This document shows, piece by piece, positions 51,850 to 62,133 of a stretch of 64,000 nucleotides of DNA (positions within the stretch are counted from its first letter, which is position 1; every line of letters begins with the position of its first letter). The notes under the pieces were generated by a model. It saw only the letters and a list, made by a program, of their open reading frames with translations, did not search any database and was not told the origin of the DNA. The DNA is taken from NCBI RefSeq assembly GCF_003693445.1, contig NZ_RFAR01000007.1:1-64000 (forward strand), given 5' to 3'. The stretch comes from Aquitalea palustris. GTDB lineage: Bacteria; Pseudomonadota; Gammaproteobacteria; Burkholderiales; Chromobacteriaceae. A program made the translations under genes and the position numbers.

Positions 51850-53664
51850 ATGACACGACAGATTCGTAATATTGCCATTATTGCCCACGTGGACCATGGC
51901 AAAACCACCCTCGTTGACCAGTTGCTGCGCCAGTCCGGCACCTTCCGCGAGAACCAGCAGGTAGATGAACGCGTAATGGACAGCAACGATCTTGAAAAAG
52001 AGCGTGGCATTACCATTCTGGCCAAGAACACCGCCATCGAATACGAAGGCGTGCACATCAACATCGTGGACACTCCGGGACACGCCGACTTCGGCGGCGA
52101 AGTGGAACGCGTACTGGGCATGGTAGACGGCGTGCTGCTGCTGGTGGATGCCGTTGAAGGCCCGATGCCGCAAACCCGTTTCGTGACCAAGAAAGCCCTG
52201 GCCCTGGGCCTGCGTCCGATCGTGGTGATCAACAAGGTTGACCGTCCGGGTGCTCGTCCGGACTGGGTGGTAGACCAAACTTTCGACCTGTTCGACAAGC
52301 TGGGCGCCACCGACGAACAACTGGACTTCCCCATCATCTATGCTTCCGGCCTGAACGGCTTTGCCAAGCTGGAACTGGATCAAGAGTCCGATAACATGCG
52401 TCCGCTGTTCGAAACCGTGCTCAAGCACGTTCCGACCCCGCCGGGCGATCCGGAAGCGCCGCTGCAGCTGCAAATCTCCGCGCTGGACTATTCCACCTAC
52501 ACCGGCCGCCTGGGCGTTGGCCGTGTACTGAATGGCCGCATCAAGCCGGGTCAGCAAGTTGTCGTGATGAACCACGAAGTGCAAGTCGCTTCCGGCCGTA
52601 TCAACCAGGTGCTGGGTTACCAGGGCCTGGAGCGCGTTCCGGTTGAAGAAGCCGAAGCGGGCGACATCATCATCATTTCCGGTCTGGACGATATCGGTAT
52701 CGGCGTCACCATCTGTGACAAGGAACAACCGGTAGGCCTGCCGATGGTGGCCGTGGACGAGCCGACCCTGACCATGGACTTCATGGTGAACTCCTCGCCG
52801 CTGGCCGGCACCGAAGGCAAGTTCGTTACCAGCCGTCAGATCCGTGACCGCCTGACCAAGGAACTGCTGACCAACGTTGCGCTGCGTGTTGAAGAAACCG
52901 AAGACTCCGACGTGTTCCGCGTATCCGGTCGTGGCGAACTGCACCTGACCATCCTGCTGGAAAGCATGCGTCGCGAAGGCTTCGAAATGGCTGTAGCCAA
53001 GCCGCGCGTGGTGTACAAGGAAGTGAACGGCGAAAAGTGCGAGCCGTACGAAAACCTGTCCATCGACCTGGAAGATGATCACCAGGGCGGCATCATGGAA
53101 GAAATCGGCCGTCGTCGTGGCGAACTGACCAATATGGAATCCGACGGCCTGGGTCGTACCCGCCTGGAATACCATATTCCGGCACGTGGCCTGATCGGCT
53201 TCCAGTCCGACTTCATGACCATGACCCGCGGTACCGGCCTGATGAGCCACGTATTCGACGACTACGGCCCGGTCAAGCCGGACATGCCGGGTCGCCACAA
53301 TGGTGTGCTGGTTTCGCAAGAAAACGGCGAAGCCGTGGCCTACGCACTGTGGAAGCTGGAAGATCGCGGCCGCATGTTCGTCTCCCCGGGCGACAAGCTG
53401 TATGAAGGCATGATCATCGGCATTCACAGCCGCGACAACGACCTGGTGGTTAACCCGGTCAAGGGCAAGCAGCTGACCAACGTGCGTGCTTCCGGCACTG
53501 ACGAAGCCGTTCGCCTGACCACCCCGATGAAGATGACTCTGGAATCGGCCGTGGAATTCATCGACGATGACGAACTGGTTGAAATCACGCCCAAGTCCAT
53601 TCGTATCCGCAAGCGTTACCTGCAAGAGAACGAACGTCGCAAGATGAACAAGCAAGCTTCCTGA
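51850..53664 (+). CDS. typA: Ribosome-associated GTPase TypA/BipA
   Basis: A 604-residue translational GTPase involved in late 50S assembly and stress adaptation. G1 AHVDHGKTT (12-20), G3 DTPGHADF (near 75), G4 [12 protein letters not shown] (near 127), then domains II, III, V and the BipA C-terminal domain with RNHGLxSHVFDDYxP-like block [20 protein letters not shown]. Full length for the family. Codon usage is more biased (CTG, CGT, GAA) than in neighbours, fitting a highly expressed gene. Confidence 0.97.
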   Translation: MTRQIRNIAIIAHVDHGKTTLVDQLLRQSGTFRENQQVDERVMDSNDLEKERGITILAKNTAIEYEGVHINIVDTPGHADFGGEVERVLGMVDGVLLLVDAVEGPMPQTRFVTKKALALGLRPIVVINKVDRPGARPDWVVDQTFDLFDKLGATDEQLDFPIIYASGLNGFAKLELDQESDNMRPLFETVLKHVPTPPGDPEAPLQLQISALDYSTYTGRLGVGRVLNGRIKPGQQVVVMNHEVQVASGRINQVLGYQGLERVPVEEAEAGDIIIISGLDDIGIGVTICDKEQPVGLPMVAVDEPTLTMDFMVNSSPLAGTEGKFVTSRQIRDRLTKELLTNVALRVEETEDSDVFRVSGRGELHLTILLESMRREGFEMAVAKPRVVYKEVNGEKCEPYENLSIDLEDDHQGGIMEEIGRRRGELTNMESDGLGRTRLEYHIPARGLIGFQSDFMTMTRGTGLMSHVFDDYGPVKPDMPGRHNGVLVSQENGEAVAYALWKLEDRGRMFVSPGDKLYEGMIIGIHSRDNDLVVNPVKGKQLTNVRASGTDEAVRLTTPMKMTLESAVEFIDDDELVEITPKSIRIRKRYLQENERRKMNKQAS

Positions 53665-53682
53665 TCTTTCAGAGGAGTGACA

Positions 53683-53709
53683 AAAGGCAGCCAATGGCTG
53701 CCTTTTTTT
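53683..53709 (+). terminator. Intrinsic terminator after typA
   Basis: Ten-bp stem AAAGGCAGCC / GGCTGCCTTT with a three-base loop and a seven-T run. Confidence 0.95.
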
Positions 53710-53741
53710 GCGACAAACTTTATATGTAAGTAAATATTTAG

Positions 53742-53770
53742 TTGACTAGGGGTTATTTGATAGATATAAA
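53742..53770 (+). promoter_or_regulatory. Strong sigma70-like promoter for a candidate small RNA
   Basis: TTGACT (53742-53747), 17-base spacer, TATAAA (53765-53770), in AT-rich DNA after the typA terminator. Confidence 0.7.
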
Positions 53771-53775
53771 TCGAA

Positions 53776-53844
53776 ATGCGAGGTTCCCGCCTCGTATCTA
53801 TCCCCGCTAAACGTTTGATCCCGGCCTGCGCCGGGATTTTTTTT
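53776..53844 (+). ncRNA. Candidate small RNA (about 70 nt)
   Basis: Starts about six bases past a near-consensus promoter and ends at a terminator with perfect 8-bp stem ATCCCGGC / GCCGGGAT and eight T (53818-53844). Before that is a 5-bp hairpin CGAGG/CCTCG (53780-53795) and a single-stranded stretch ATCTATCCCCGCTAAACG that could pair with targets. No ORF of useful size. The T run is on the plus strand only, so this is not the terminator of the minus-strand gene at 53858. Family not recognised. Confidence 0.65.
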
Positions 53845-53857
53845 GCTTGCTTACGGA

Positions 53858-54709
53858 TTACAGGGTCAGCGCAGCGGGGAGGGGGTGGCCCGCCGCAGCG
53901 GGTGGCATGCTCACGTCCATTGATAACAGCAGGCAGAGCTTGATGGCGCGAATCACTGAAATATTGACATCATCCCGACCCAGGCCCAAGGCAGCATCAT
54001 CCTGCCTGGGGTGATCGTGCAGAATGGTTTCGCGCCGCGCCTGCAGGGTATCGAGCAGCGGATCGTCCAGGTAGGCAAGCAGGCTGCCTTCCTGTGGAAA
54101 CAGCAGCTTCAGCCACAAACGCAGCCGCTCCACACCACGGATATTGTTTTCTTCCAGCAGAATGCTGCCCAGCTTGTGCTGTACGGCAAAGTCGTGGCGC
54201 TGCAGTACTTCGCTGCGGAATAGCTTGTCACGGTGAATGGGCTTGAGCTGCTCCAGTGCATCCAGCACCAGCAGCGGGTTACGGTTGCAGCTCAGCTCGA
54301 TGAAATCGCGCAGCAGTGCCTCGATGATGTCCCAGGCCAGTGCCGCCGCCAGTGCGTTGAGTCGCTGGAATACCACGCCACCATGCTGGTGTTCGATAAA
54401 GGAAAATACCTTGCGCATTTCCTGTTCCAGCTGGTTGAGCCCGTCCTCGCTGCGAATCAGGCTGGCAAAGGCCTCTTCCCCCAGCTGCTCACTCAGTCGT
54501 GCCGCCTGACTGGCATAGACCATGTCAAACGGCATGCACAACATCGACTTGATGGCAAAGATCCGCTCCAGCGCCCCCAGGCATAACTGGCGCAGCGCAG
54601 GGTCGGGACAGCGGCGAATGATGGCCTGCAGCTTCAGCTGCAGCTGGGAAAACGAAGCGGCACTGCTATAGGTCACGCTGTCTTTCATTGCCTCACTCAT
54701 CTGCGCCAT
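53858..54709 (-). CDS. Unknown cytoplasmic protein
   Basis: A 283-residue, mostly helical protein with no signal peptide or membrane span; I cannot assign it. It is rich in L, has segments such as LRQLCLGALERIFAIKSMLC and LAWDIIEALLRDFIELSCNR, and a short A/P-rich tail. The ATG could be 54709 or one of two more within the first eight codons. It is flanked by the candidate small RNA and the VanX-like gene. Base composition is like its neighbours. Confidence 0.7.
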   Translation of the reverse strand: MAQMSEAMKDSVTYSSAASFSQLQLKLQAIIRRCPDPALRQLCLGALERIFAIKSMLCMPFDMVYASQAARLSEQLGEEAFASLIRSEDGLNQLEQEMRKVFSFIEHQHGGVVFQRLNALAAALAWDIIEALLRDFIELSCNRNPLLVLDALEQLKPIHRDKLFRSEVLQRHDFAVQHKLGSILLEENNIRGVERLRLWLKLLFPQEGSLLAYLDDPLLDTLQARRETILHDHPRQDDAALGLGRDDVNISVIRAIKLCLLLSMDVSMPPAAAGHPLPAALTL

Positions 54710-54833
54710 GCCCGCCAGGATTCGAATACTTGTTTAAATTGTTTTAATTATTGCAGGGTGGATGAGACTTGATTTCCCGGTCTGCGTCAAGTCAGCGCAA
54801 CTTGGCTGGTGAGCTGTGCATGTGTGGGGGAGG

Positions 54834-55448
54834 CTATTCCACCAGCAGCATATTGGCGCGTATCCAGCCGCTGTCAGCAGCTTCAAAGTGCCACCATTCA
54901 CTGGCAATGCCGTGAAAACCAGCTTGCTGCATGCAGTCGCGCAGCAACTCGCGCAGCTCTAGTTGCTGATGGTCTAGCAGGCCAGCCTGCAACATCTGCC
55001 TTTCCTGTGCCGGCTGCGCCAGCAGCGTGAAATCATCAAAACGGGTGCCCAGGTCCTGCTCTTGCCCGCATTCGTCTTCCAGCGTTACATCCACGGCCAT
55101 GCCAAAGCTGTGGATTGAACCACGCGCCGGGTCGGCTACATAAATATGCTGCGGCGTGCCCTTTACCCTGTCCCACAGCAGGCGCTGCACCCGTCCGGGC
55201 CGCAGTGCGTCCAGCACCCGCAGGCGCCAGCCCGGTCGTTCAGCTTGCAGCCTGTTCGCCGCGCGAGCCAATTGACTGGCAGCCTGGCTGTGCAGCAGGC
55301 CGCCATCAAAATCACCATACAGATTGTGTCCGATGAAGTTGTCCTCCCCGGCATAGCGTAAATCCAGGTGGATGCCCGGCATCTGGTGAATTGAGATGTA
55401 TTCCGGGTGCGTGAGTACGTCTTCCAGCTGAATGGTGGTGATGTGCAT
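54834..55448 (-). CDS. D-Ala-D-Ala dipeptidase, VanX/DdpX family (M15D)
   Basis: A 204-residue zinc dipeptidase. The metal site is visible as SIHSFGMAVD (H and D ligands) and the catalytic E with H ligand in EWWHFE near the C-terminus; DLRYAGEDNFIGHNLYG at residues about 29-45 and LRVLDALRP with catalytic R are family blocks. It lacks a signal peptide, so it acts in the cytoplasm to recycle D-Ala-D-Ala. ATG 55448 fits the family start; ribosome site weak. Divergent from a dipeptide receptor gene. Confidence 0.9.
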   Translation of the reverse strand: MHITTIQLEDVLTHPEYISIHQMPGIHLDLRYAGEDNFIGHNLYGDFDGGLLHSQAASQLARAANRLQAERPGWRLRVLDALRPGRVQRLLWDRVKGTPQHIYVADPARGSIHSFGMAVDVTLEDECGQEQDLGTRFDDFTLLAQPAQERQMLQAGLLDHQQLELRELLRDCMQQAGFHGIASEWWHFEAADSGWIRANMLLVE

Positions 55449-55705
55449 GGGGAGATTCCGGTTGATCTGGCAAAAACGTGGCAAACAGGCGGCATGTTGC
55501 AATAGTCTTGATCATCTGGGCAGCATTCCGCCATGTATCTTCCCCGAGCAGGCAGGGCGAAGCAATGACCCGCGGCGCAGCCTGCCTGCGTACGACTGAT
55601 GCCTCATTGTTTGTGCCAGTGCTGGTCGGCAGTTTGGCGCTTTCGGTTATGATGCGGGCTTTGGTGGCATGGCAATGTAGCAGCCGCCGCATGAGGGAGG
55701 TTTCG

Positions 55706-57283
55706 ATGATATTGCACAAGCTGCTCCTGGCGATGAGCCTGAGCGCGGCAGCCTTGCCAGCATTGGCTGCCAAGCCCCTGGTGTTCTGTGCCGAAACGGC
55801 ACCGGAGGGCTTTGATCCGGCGTTATGGGATAGCGCGTCCACTTATAATGTGACGCGGCAGATCTTCCAGGGACTGGTGGCCTTCAAGCGGGGCGGGGTG
55901 GATATCGTGCCGGCACTGGCCAGCAAGTGGGAAATATCGGCGGATGGCTTGAGCTATACCTTTCATCTGCGCAAGGGCGTGAAATTTCAGCACACGGATT
56001 ATTTCAGCCCGACCCGCAGCTTTTCCGCCGATGACGTGGTGTTCACCGTGCAGCGCTGGATCAAGCCGGAACTGGCTTTCAACATGGCCTTCAAGACCCA
56101 GCTGCTGGGGCCGGCCAATTACGGCATCGCCCAGTCGCTGGCCAGTGTGCAGAAGCTAGACCCCTACACGGTGCGGCTGCAACTGAAAGAGCGTAATGCC
56201 ACCTTTCTGAGTTTTCTGGCCATGGGCTTTGCCGGCATGCAGTCGGCCGAGTACGCCGAGCATCTGCTGCAGCAGAATCGTGCAGCCGACATCAATCAGC
56301 AGCCAGTCGGCACCGGGCCATACCAGTTCAAGAGCTACGCCAAGGATTCGGCGGTGCGCCTGCAGGCCAATGCCGACTACTGGGGGCGACCGCAACTCAC
56401 CCGCAGCCTGATTTTTGCCATCGTCACCGATCCGCAGGTGCGCATCCAGAAGTTGAAAAACAATGAATGCCAACTGGCGGCCGCAGTACGCGAGGCCGAC
56501 CTGGACAGTCTGCAGGCCGACCGTAATATCAAGGTCGACAGTACCGGGGCCATGAATATTTCCTACCTGGCCTATAACCTGAAACGGCCACAGCTGGCCA
56601 ATCGTGATGTGCGGGTGGCGCTGGATATCGCCATTGACCGCGATGCCCTGTTCAAGGCGCTGTTTCCCAAGGGCGGTGCCACGCAGGCGGTTAATCCCTT
56701 TCCGCCGGCGGTATGGGGCTGGAACGGCAAAACCCGCAATGAATACAATCCGGCGCGGGCGCGGCAATTACTGGCCAAGGCAGGCTATCCGGATGGTTTC
56801 AGCATCAATCTGTGGGCTTTGCCGGTGCAGCGGCCAACCAATCCCAATGGCAAGCTGATGGCGCAGATGATCCAGCAAGACTGGGCCAGGATAGGCGTCA
56901 AGGCCAATATCCAGAGTTACGAATGGGGCGAGTATCTGAAGCGGGCGGGGCAGGGCGAGCATGATGTCTATATGAGCGGGCTGACCAGCGACTCCGGCGA
57001 TCCTGATGACTTCCTGTGGACCTCACTCTCCTGCAGCGTCAGCAAGAATGGCCAGCGTTTCTGCAATCAGGAATTTGACCAGCTTTTGCTGAAGGCCCGC
57101 CAGACTAACGACCGCAAGCAGCGCACGGCCTACTACCTGAAAGCGCAGGACATTTTCAAGCGCGAACGGCCGTGGATCACCATGGCGCATTCGCGCATTT
57201 ATATTCCGATGCGCAAGGAAGTACAGGGTTTTGTGATGAATCCGAACGGATCGTTCGGCTTTGAGGATGTCTATGTGAAATAG
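55706..57283 (+). CDS. Dipeptide/oligopeptide ABC receptor, DppA-like
   Basis: A 525-residue periplasmic receptor of the SBP_bac_5 family. Signal peptide about 1-24 (LSAAALPALAA), then KPLVFCAETAPEGFDPALWD, STYNVTRQIFQGLVAF, LSYTFHLRKGVKF and GTGPYQFKSY. The late cysteine pair SLSCSVSKNGQRFCNQEFD is as in DppA. GGGAGG precedes ATG 55706; the frame further upstream is non-coding. No permease or ATPase genes follow, so it uses a transporter encoded elsewhere. Next to a VanX-like gene it may take up D-Ala-D-Ala, as DdpA does in E. coli. Confidence 0.92.
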   Translation: MILHKLLLAMSLSAAALPALAAKPLVFCAETAPEGFDPALWDSASTYNVTRQIFQGLVAFKRGGVDIVPALASKWEISADGLSYTFHLRKGVKFQHTDYFSPTRSFSADDVVFTVQRWIKPELAFNMAFKTQLLGPANYGIAQSLASVQKLDPYTVRLQLKERNATFLSFLAMGFAGMQSAEYAEHLLQQNRAADINQQPVGTGPYQFKSYAKDSAVRLQANADYWGRPQLTRSLIFAIVTDPQVRIQKLKNNECQLAAAVREADLDSLQADRNIKVDSTGAMNISYLAYNLKRPQLANRDVRVALDIAIDRDALFKALFPKGGATQAVNPFPPAVWGWNGKTRNEYNPARARQLLAKAGYPDGFSINLWALPVQRPTNPNGKLMAQMIQQDWARIGVKANIQSYEWGEYLKRAGQGEHDVYMSGLTSDSGDPDDFLWTSLSCSVSKNGQRFCNQEFDQLLLKARQTNDRKQRTAYYLKAQDIFKRERPWITMAHSRIYIPMRKEVQGFVMNPNGSFGFEDVYVK

Positions 57284-57292
57284 GCCGCCCCG

Positions 57293-57322
57293 GCTGGCAG
57301 CGGGATCATTCCCGCTGCCAGC
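57293..57322 (+). repeat. Long perfect hairpin after the DppA-like gene
   Basis: Thirteen-bp perfect stem (57293-57305 with 57310-57322) and a TCAT loop, starting eight bases past the stop codon. No T run. Probably an mRNA 3' end stabiliser or a factor-assisted terminator. Confidence 0.6.
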
Positions 57323-57804
57323 AAGGTCTGGCTTGTTGACTGCCTTGGCAGTCTGTTCCCGCTTGCACGCATCTTCCCCGATGTGTTCGCACACCGTTGC
57401 CGGAGCCTTCCCCAAGGCCTGCCCGGCAGCTTGTCACAGAGTATTCAGGCGGCTGACATATTGTTGCCTGCTCGCTGTATCTGTTGGTCCTATCTTACTT
57501 ATTTCTGAGAGCCTTCTCAGACAATATGCAAATAACTCGTGAAAATACCTAAGTAAACTTACGTAGTGTTGCGTGAATGTCATTATTGTGAAGTTTTGAT
57601 TGAATAAATTGCGGCTATTTGGTTTAAAGAATGAAGTGTTGGGCAATAAATCCGGCCGTTCGCAGCATGCGAGCCTATGTTTTACCGGAATTTACCTGCT
57701 TATTTGCAAGCATACAGTCGCGTATGTATTTAAAATGAGCCAACTGAACGACTGGGCGCTCAGACCCGGCGCAGTGCAGTTCTTCATCATCTTCAAGCTC
57801 TGGA
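57323..57804. other. Promoter region of the RND efflux operon
   Basis: A 480-base gap without a supported gene. It turns AT-rich after 57,450 and contains the dyad TAAGT-AA-ACTTA (57550-57561), a possible TetR-type operator for the regulator at the end of the operon. Small frames here have no ribosome site. Confidence 0.4.
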
Positions 57805-58974
57805 ATGTTTATGCACATCAAGCAAGCCTCACCCGCTCTCAAGCTTGTCGCCGCCTTGCTGCTGTCCGCTGCACTGAGCAGCTGTGGCAAGTCGCAAACC
57901 GCCGGCATGCCAGCCGCCGGCCCGGTCAGCGTCGGCATCATGACCCTGCAAGCACAGGACACCGTTATCAGCCGCGAGTTGCCGGCACGAATTTCTGCCT
58001 TTACCGTGGCCGAAATCCGCCCGCAAGTTGGCGGCATCATCCAGAAGCGCCTGTTTACCGAAGGCGGCGAGGTCAAGGCCGGACAGGTGCTGTACCAGAT
58101 TAATCCGGACACCTACCAGGCGGCCTACCAGACCGCTCAGGCCAGCCTGGCCAAGGCGGAGGCCACACTGACTTCGGCCGACCTTAAAGCCAAGCGTTAT
58201 GCCCAGCTGGCGGAAATCAAGGCCATCAGCAGCCAGGATAATGACGATGCCCGTGCGGCATTGCTGCAGGCGCGTGCCGATGTGGCTACCGCCAAGGCCT
58301 CGGTAGAAACTGCCCGCATCAATCTGGCTTACACTCGCATCACCGCGCCGGTCAGCGGCCGTATCGGCAAATCCAGCGTGACTGCCGGCGCCCTGGTGAC
58401 CGCCAACCAGACCACCGCGCTGGCCACGGTGCAGCAACTGGCCACGGCCTATGTCGACATGACTCAATCCAGCACCGAGCTGTTGCACCTGCGCCGCGAC
58501 TTCGCCAAGGGGGCACTGCAAAGCCAGCCGGGCAAGGCCAAGGTGAAGTTGATCCTGGAAGACGGTAGTGAATACGCCAAAGAAGGCGAACTGCAGTTTT
58601 CCGACATCACGGTGGATGCCAGCACCGGCATGGTGACCTTGCGCGCCACCTTTGATAACCCGAATGGCGAATTGCTGCCCGGCATGTTTGTCCGTGCGCG
58701 ACTGGAGCAGGGCGTACGCCAGCATGCCTTGCTGCTGCCGCAGCAGGCCGTTACCCGCAATCAGAAGGGTGATGCCATCGTGATGGTGGTAGGCCAGGAC
58801 AACAAGGTTAGCGCCCGCACCATCCAGACCAGCCAGACCGTTGGCAATAAATGGCTGGTGGACAGCGGCCTGCAAGGGGGCGAGCGCATCGTGGTGGAAG
58901 GCTTGATGAAGGTGCAGGACGGTACCGTCGTCAAGGCGGAACCGCTTGCTGCCAACGCTTCTGCTGCCAAGTAA
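57805..58974 (+). CDS. RND efflux periplasmic adaptor, AcrA/MexA type
   Basis: A 389-residue membrane-fusion lipoprotein. The signal peptide ends in the lipobox LSSC (C about 29). Lipoyl halves AEIRPQVGGIIQKRLFTEGG and RITAPVSGRIGKSSVTAGAL flank an alpha-hairpin (about 100-170); the beta-barrel and membrane-proximal domains follow to the end. A second ATG two codons on (57811) is an equal start candidate. 15 bases separate it from the pump gene. Confidence 0.94.
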   Translation: MFMHIKQASPALKLVAALLLSAALSSCGKSQTAGMPAAGPVSVGIMTLQAQDTVISRELPARISAFTVAEIRPQVGGIIQKRLFTEGGEVKAGQVLYQINPDTYQAAYQTAQASLAKAEATLTSADLKAKRYAQLAEIKAISSQDNDDARAALLQARADVATAKASVETARINLAYTRITAPVSGRIGKSSVTAGALVTANQTTALATVQQLATAYVDMTQSSTELLHLRRDFAKGALQSQPGKAKVKLILEDGSEYAKEGELQFSDITVDASTGMVTLRATFDNPNGELLPGMFVRARLEQGVRQHALLLPQQAVTRNQKGDAIVMVVGQDNKVSARTIQTSQTVGNKWLVDSGLQGGERIVVEGLMKVQDGTVVKAEPLAANASAAK

Positions 58975-58989
58975 ACCGGGAAAAGATTC

Positions 58990-61900
58990 ATGTCGAAATT
59001 TTTTATTGACCGGCCGATCTTTGCCTGGGTGATCGCCATTGTGATCATGCTGGCCGGCCTGCTGTCGATTCGCAGCCTGCCGGTGTCACAGTACCCGGCC
59101 ATCGCGCCGCCGCAAATCGCCATCAACGCAACCTATCCCGGGGCTTCGGCCAAAACCGTGGAAGACAGCGTTACCCAGGTGATCGAGCAGAAGATGCAGG
59201 GTATCGACCACCTGCGTTACATGAACTCCACCAGTGACGACACCGGTGCAGTCACCATCACCATGACCTTCGATGCCGGCACCAACCCGGACACCGCACA
59301 GGTGCAGGTGCAAAACAAGCTGCAGTCCGCCATGGCTGCCTTGCCCACCGTCGTGCAGCAGCAGGGCATTACTGTGACCAAGTCGGCGCGTAACTTCCTG
59401 ATGGTGGTGGGTTTTGTCTCGGAAGATGGCAGCATGAACGGCACCGACCTGGGTGACTATGTTGCCAGCAACCTGCAGGATACCCTCAGCCGGGTCAATG
59501 GCGTGGGTGAAGTGTCCTTGTTTGGTTCGCAGTATTCGATGCGCATCTGGCTGGACCCCAACAAGCTCAATAGCTATCAGCTGACCACCGGCGATGTTTC
59601 CACCGCCATCACGGCACAGAATGCCCAGGTATCCGCTGGCCAGCTGGGTGGCTTGCCGGCCAAGCCTGGTCAGCAGCTGAATGCCACCATCGTGGCGCAG
59701 ACCCGGCTGTCCAGCGCCGAGCAGTTTGGCAAAATCCTGCTGAAAGTGAATACCGATGGCTCACGCGTGCTGCTCAAGGACGTGGCCCGTATCGAACTGG
59801 GGGCAGAAACCTATCGCACCAAGGCCCTGTTCAATGGCAAGCCGGCGACCGGTGTGGCCATCAAGCTGGCCAGTGGTGCCAATGCACTGGACACCGCCCA
59901 GGCCGTGCGCGACAAGGTGGCCGAGCTGTCGGCCTACTTCCCCAAGAGTGTGAAGGCGGTTTACCCGTATGACACTACGCCGTTTGTAAAAATCTCCATC
60001 GAAGAAGTGGTGAAGACGCTGGTGGAAGCCATCGGCCTGGTGTTTGTGGTGATGTATGTCTTCCTGCAAAACTTCCGCGCCACGCTGATTCCCACCATCG
60101 CGGTACCAGTAGTGCTGCTGGGTACTTTTGGTGTGATGGCCGCCACGGGCTTTTCCATCAATACCCTGACCATGTTTGGCCTGGTGCTGGCCATTGGCCT
60201 GCTGGTGGATGATGCCATCGTGGTGGTGGAAAACGTCGAACGGGTGATGAGCGAGGAGGGCCTGCCTCCGCGTGAAGCCACGCGCAAATCAATGGGCCAG
60301 ATTACCGGCGCACTGATCGGTATCGCGCTGGTGCTGGCGGCGGTGTTTGTGCCGATGGCCTTCTTTGGTGGCTCTACCGGCGTCATCTATCGCCAGTTCT
60401 CCATTACCGTGGTGTCGTCGATGGCACTGTCGGTGCTGGTGGCCCTGGTGTTGACTCCGGCTTTGTGCGCAACCTTGCTCAAGCCGGTAGAGAAAGGCCA
60501 TGGTGTCGGTCATGAATACACCGGTATCTTCGGCTGGTTTAACCGTACCTTCGACCGCAATAGTGAGCGCTATCAGGGCATCGTGGCGCGCATGCTGAAA
60601 AAATCGCTGCGCTATATGGTGATTTACCTCGGCATCATCATCGCCATGGCGGTGCTGTTCATGCGGCTGCCGACGTCCTTCCTGCCGGAAGAAGACCAGG
60701 GCATTCTGTTTACCCAGGTGCAATTGCCGCCGGGTGCCACCCAGGAACGTACCGATGCTGCCTTGCTGCAAGTGCAAAAGCATTTCCTGGCGGATCCGGC
60801 CGTCAATTCGCTGTTTACCGTGTCCGGCTTCGGTTTTGCCGGTAGCGGCCAGAACATGGGTCTGGGTTTTGTCCAGCTCAAGCCCTGGGATCAGCGTAAC
60901 CGGCCGGACCTGACCGTGAAAGCGGTCGCTGGCCGTGCCATGGGTGCATTCAGCCAGATCCGCGATGCCATGATCTTTGCCTTTGCCCCGCCAGCGGTGA
61001 TGGAGCTGGGCAATGCCTCCGGTTTCGACCTGCAATTGCAGGACCGTGCCGGCTTGGGGCATGACAAGCTGATGGCTGCACGCAACCAGTTGCTGGGCAT
61101 GGCTGCCAAGAACCCGCTGTTGATGGCGGTACGCCCCAACGGTCTGAGCGACAACCCGCAATACCTGCTGGATGTCGATCACGAAAAGGCCAATGCCTTG
61201 GGTGTATCGGTTGCTGACATCAATACCACGCTGAGTACTGCCATCGGTTCCAGCTATGTCAACGACTTCATCGACCGCGGCCGTATCAAGAAAGTCTATC
61301 TGCAGGGCGATGCGCCATACCGCATGTCACCGGAAGATCTGGGTAACTGGTATGTGCGTAACAGCAGCGGCAGCATGGTCCCGTTCTCGGCCTTTGCCAG
61401 CTCGCACTGGGGCTTTGGCTCGCCGCGTCTGGAGCGCTACAACGGCCAGTCGTCGGTGGAAATCCAGGGTTCGCCGGCAGCCGGTGTCAGTACCGGTACT
61501 GCGATGAGCGAGATGGAAAACATGATCAAGCAGCTGCCGCCTGGCATAGGTTTCGAATGGACCGGGCTGTCTTACGAAGAGCGCCTGTCCGGCTCGCAAG
61601 CGCCGGCGCTGTATGCCATTTCGCTGCTCATTGTCTTCCTGTGCCTGGCGGCGCTGTATGAAAGCTGGTCGATCCCCTTCTCGGTGATGATGGTGGTGCC
61701 GCTGGGGGTGATCGGTGCCTTGCTCGCTGCCAGCCTGCGTGGCCTGTCCAATGACGTGTATTTCCAGGTGGGTCTGTTGACCACCATCGGTCTGGCCTCG
61801 AAGAACGCCATTCTGATTGTGGAATTTGCCAAGGAGCAGCAGGAACACGGCAAGGAATTGATTGCCGCCACCATGGAAGCGGTACGCATGCGGCTGCGCC

Positions 61901-62133
61901 CCATCCTGATGACTTCACTGGCCTTCATTCTGGGTATTTTGCCGCTGGTGATCAGCCATGGCGCCGGCTCCGGCAGCCAGAACGCCATTGGTACCGGGGT
62001 GATGGGCGGCATGATCTCCGCCACTGTGTTGGCGATTTTCCTGGTTCCGGTCTTTTTCGTGGTCATCCGTCGCCGTTTCCCGCCCAAGAAGCGGGCAGAT
62101 GATATGCACGGCATCAGTAAGGAGGGCCTGTAA
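58990..62133 (+). CDS. RND efflux pump, AcrB/MexB type (HAE1)
   Basis: A 1047-residue inner-membrane drug:H+ antiporter. Start [20 protein letters not shown], the proton-relay helix [18 protein letters not shown] (D-D pair near 410) and [16 protein letters not shown] (K near 940) are intact, as is [13 protein letters not shown]. Full AcrB length (about 1049). The stop overlaps the next start by one base (TAATG). Typical substrates are hydrophobic and amphiphilic drugs, dyes and solvents. Confidence 0.96.
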   Translation: MSKFFIDRPIFAWVIAIVIMLAGLLSIRSLPVSQYPAIAPPQIAINATYPGASAKTVEDSVTQVIEQKMQGIDHLRYMNSTSDDTGAVTITMTFDAGTNPDTAQVQVQNKLQSAMAALPTVVQQQGITVTKSARNFLMVVGFVSEDGSMNGTDLGDYVASNLQDTLSRVNGVGEVSLFGSQYSMRIWLDPNKLNSYQLTTGDVSTAITAQNAQVSAGQLGGLPAKPGQQLNATIVAQTRLSSAEQFGKILLKVNTDGSRVLLKDVARIELGAETYRTKALFNGKPATGVAIKLASGANALDTAQAVRDKVAELSAYFPKSVKAVYPYDTTPFVKISIEEVVKTLVEAIGLVFVVMYVFLQNFRATLIPTIAVPVVLLGTFGVMAATGFSINTLTMFGLVLAIGLLVDDAIVVVENVERVMSEEGLPPREATRKSMGQITGALIGIALVLAAVFVPMAFFGGSTGVIYRQFSITVVSSMALSVLVALVLTPALCATLLKPVEKGHGVGHEYTGIFGWFNRTFDRNSERYQGIVARMLKKSLRYMVIYLGIIIAMAVLFMRLPTSFLPEEDQGILFTQVQLPPGATQERTDAALLQVQKHFLADPAVNSLFTVSGFGFAGSGQNMGLGFVQLKPWDQRNRPDLTVKAVAGRAMGAFSQIRDAMIFAFAPPAVMELGNASGFDLQLQDRAGLGHDKLMAARNQLLGMAAKNPLLMAVRPNGLSDNPQYLLDVDHEKANALGVSVADINTTLSTAIGSSYVNDFIDRGRIKKVYLQGDAPYRMSPEDLGNWYVRNSSGSMVPFSAFASSHWGFGSPRLERYNGQSSVEIQGSPAAGVSTGTAMSEMENMIKQLPPGIGFEWTGLSYEERLSGSQAPALYAISLLIVFLCLAALYESWSIPFSVMMVVPLGVIGALLAASLRGLSNDVYFQVGLLTTIGLASKNAILIVEFAKEQQEHGKELIAATMEAVRMRLRPILMTSLAFILGILPLVISHGAGSGSQNAIGTGVMGGMISATVLAIFLVPVFFVVIRRRFPPKKRADDMHGISKEGL

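Noticed and set aside
51709-53694. 661-codon minus-strand frame opposite typA
   Set aside because: It is a shadow of typA, caused by strong codon bias that removes stop codons on the other strand.
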